Below the pieces are notes generated by a model. That model saw nothing but the letters and a program-made list of their open reading frames with translations, was not told the DNA's origin and searched no databases. From JBDSLU01 sp039916225 (GTDB lineage Bacteria; Acidobacteriota; Vicinamibacteria; Vicinamibacterales; Vicinamibacteraceae), in contig JBDSLU010000448.1 of assembly GCA_039916225.1 (NCBI GenBank), positions 1 through 21,657 on the forward strand: DNA of 21,657 nt. The letters are read 5' to 3'. How positions within the stretch are numbered: the stretch's first letter is position 1; the number at the start of each line of letters is the position of its first letter. A program made the translations under genes and the position numbers. Shown in pieces: positions 21,015-21,657 of the stretch.

Positions 21015-21657
21015 ATGCACGCGATCACTCGCCGTGTCGGGACCACTGTTGCCATCGCGCTCGCCGTCGTCCTGGGTTCGGTCACCCGGGCCGCTGCCGT
21101 GGAGCCTGGATGGGCGGAGGGGCAGTGGATCGGCGGGTTCGAGGGCGTCGACGGCACGGTCTACGTGGAGGCCCAGGTCGAAGCCGACGCCGGGGCGCTG
21201 ATCGGCAGCCTGGAGCTGCCGCTCCAGGGTGACGGCGCGGTGCGGCTCGAGCAGGTCAGGGCGACGGCCGATTCGCTGCACTTCGACGTTCGCGGCGCCA
21301 AGACCCGGCTCGCCTTCGAAGGCCGGCGGCGCGAGCCAGGCCGGGTCACCGGCACCGTCCGCCAGGGCCGCGGCGCGGCCAGCTTCGAGCTGCTCAAGGT
21401 CGCGACGCTGGCTCCGGCGCGCCTCGACGCCATCGCTGGTACCTACGAGCTCGAACCTGGCCACAACGTCCTCATCGCCCGGTCGCAGGGCGGCCTGATC
21501 TATGTCGACCAGGCTCGCGGCCGCGTCGGGGCGCTGTTCGCGCTCAATGACCGCACCCTGATCGGTGGGCCGTCGCTCGGCTCCGGCTACCCGATCGAGC
21601 TCAAGATCGAAGTGCCGGCCGCGCCCGGCGAGGCGGTCGACCGCGTCAAATGGTCCT
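21015..21657 (+). CDS. Secreted protein, N-terminal part of a putative hydrolase (runs off window)
   Basis: A partial gene with 214 codons visible and no stop before the window end. A GGGAG site six bases before ATG 21015 supports the start. Residues 1-28 form a signal peptide (VGTTVAIALAVVLGSVTRAAA). The next ~110 residues have a beta-rich pattern (GQWIGGFEGVDGTVYVEAQV, then HFDVRGAKTRLAFEGRRR, then GRVTGTVRQGRGAASFELLKV) of the type found in front of secreted alpha/beta-hydrolase or serine hydrolase domains. From about 142 a 'GTYEL' beta segment follows (IAGTYELEPGHNVLIARSQGGLIYVDQ). No catalytic motif is inside the window, so the hydrolase call is inference. It follows the symporter by 91 bases. 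Confidence 0.65.
   Translation, partial: MHAITRRVGTTVAIALAVVLGSVTRAAAVEPGWAEGQWIGGFEGVDGTVYVEAQVEADAGALIGSLELPLQGDGAVRLEQVRATADSLHFDVRGAKTRLAFEGRRREPGRVTGTVRQGRGAASFELLKVATLAPARLDAIAGTYELEPGHNVLIARSQGGLIYVDQARGRVGALFALNDRTLIGGPSLGSGYPIELKIEVPAAPGEAVDRVKWS

Overview
This is a GC-rich (about 70% by eye) bacterial chromosome segment that is densely packed with genes. The best guess for the host is Acidobacteriota, probably of the Vicinamibacteria type. That rests on a protein with two VWFA-related modules of the kind common in Acidobacteriota, a TonB-C protein with an unusual cytoplasmic head, and overall gene style. It is an inference; no rRNA or other marker gene is present. I see no tRNA, CRISPR array, insertion sequence or prophage gene.

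Left end (1-3385): ilvA (biosynthetic threonine deaminase, minus strand) diverges from a gene for a TonB-C-terminal protein, followed 3 bases later by a DUF192 gene.

Centre (3386-16666): a long co-directional tad/Flp pilus locus. A 310-base leader region holds a good sigma-54-type (-24/-12) promoter candidate and a strong hairpin. Then come two Flp-type prepilins, prepilin peptidase (tadV), a TadE-like pseudopilin, cpaB/rcpC, the secretin cpaC/rcpA, a TadG-like protein, the pseudo-receiver/ParA-like protein tadZ/cpaE, the ATPase tadA/cpaF, and the platform proteins tadB and tadC. Most junctions overlap or are under 30 bases, so the set is probably translated as an operon. The run continues past a GC hairpin into a 30-residue membrane miniprotein, an AAA+ ATPase with a winged-helix-like front end, and an exported protein with an Ig-like domain and two complete tandem vWA modules. 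The last three are not standard Tad components and are the most interesting part of the window.

Right end (16710-21657): a minus-strand three-TM protein with a C-terminal Ig-like domain converges on the vWA gene. A second divergent junction starts a plus-strand set made of an ArgH-family lyase with altered motifs, an overlapping 52-residue single-TM protein, and a sodium:solute symporter carrying an unusual helical insertion of about 80 residues. The lyase and transporter may form a uptake-and-cleavage module rather than arginine biosynthesis. The window ends inside a secreted protein that looks like the N-terminal part of an extracellular hydrolase.

Working model: ATP-driven TadA, with TadB/TadC and TadZ at the inner membrane, assembles Flp pilin matured by TadV and exports it through the CpaC secretin, held by CpaB. 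TadE/TadG and possibly the AAA+/vWA pair modify assembly or adhesion.
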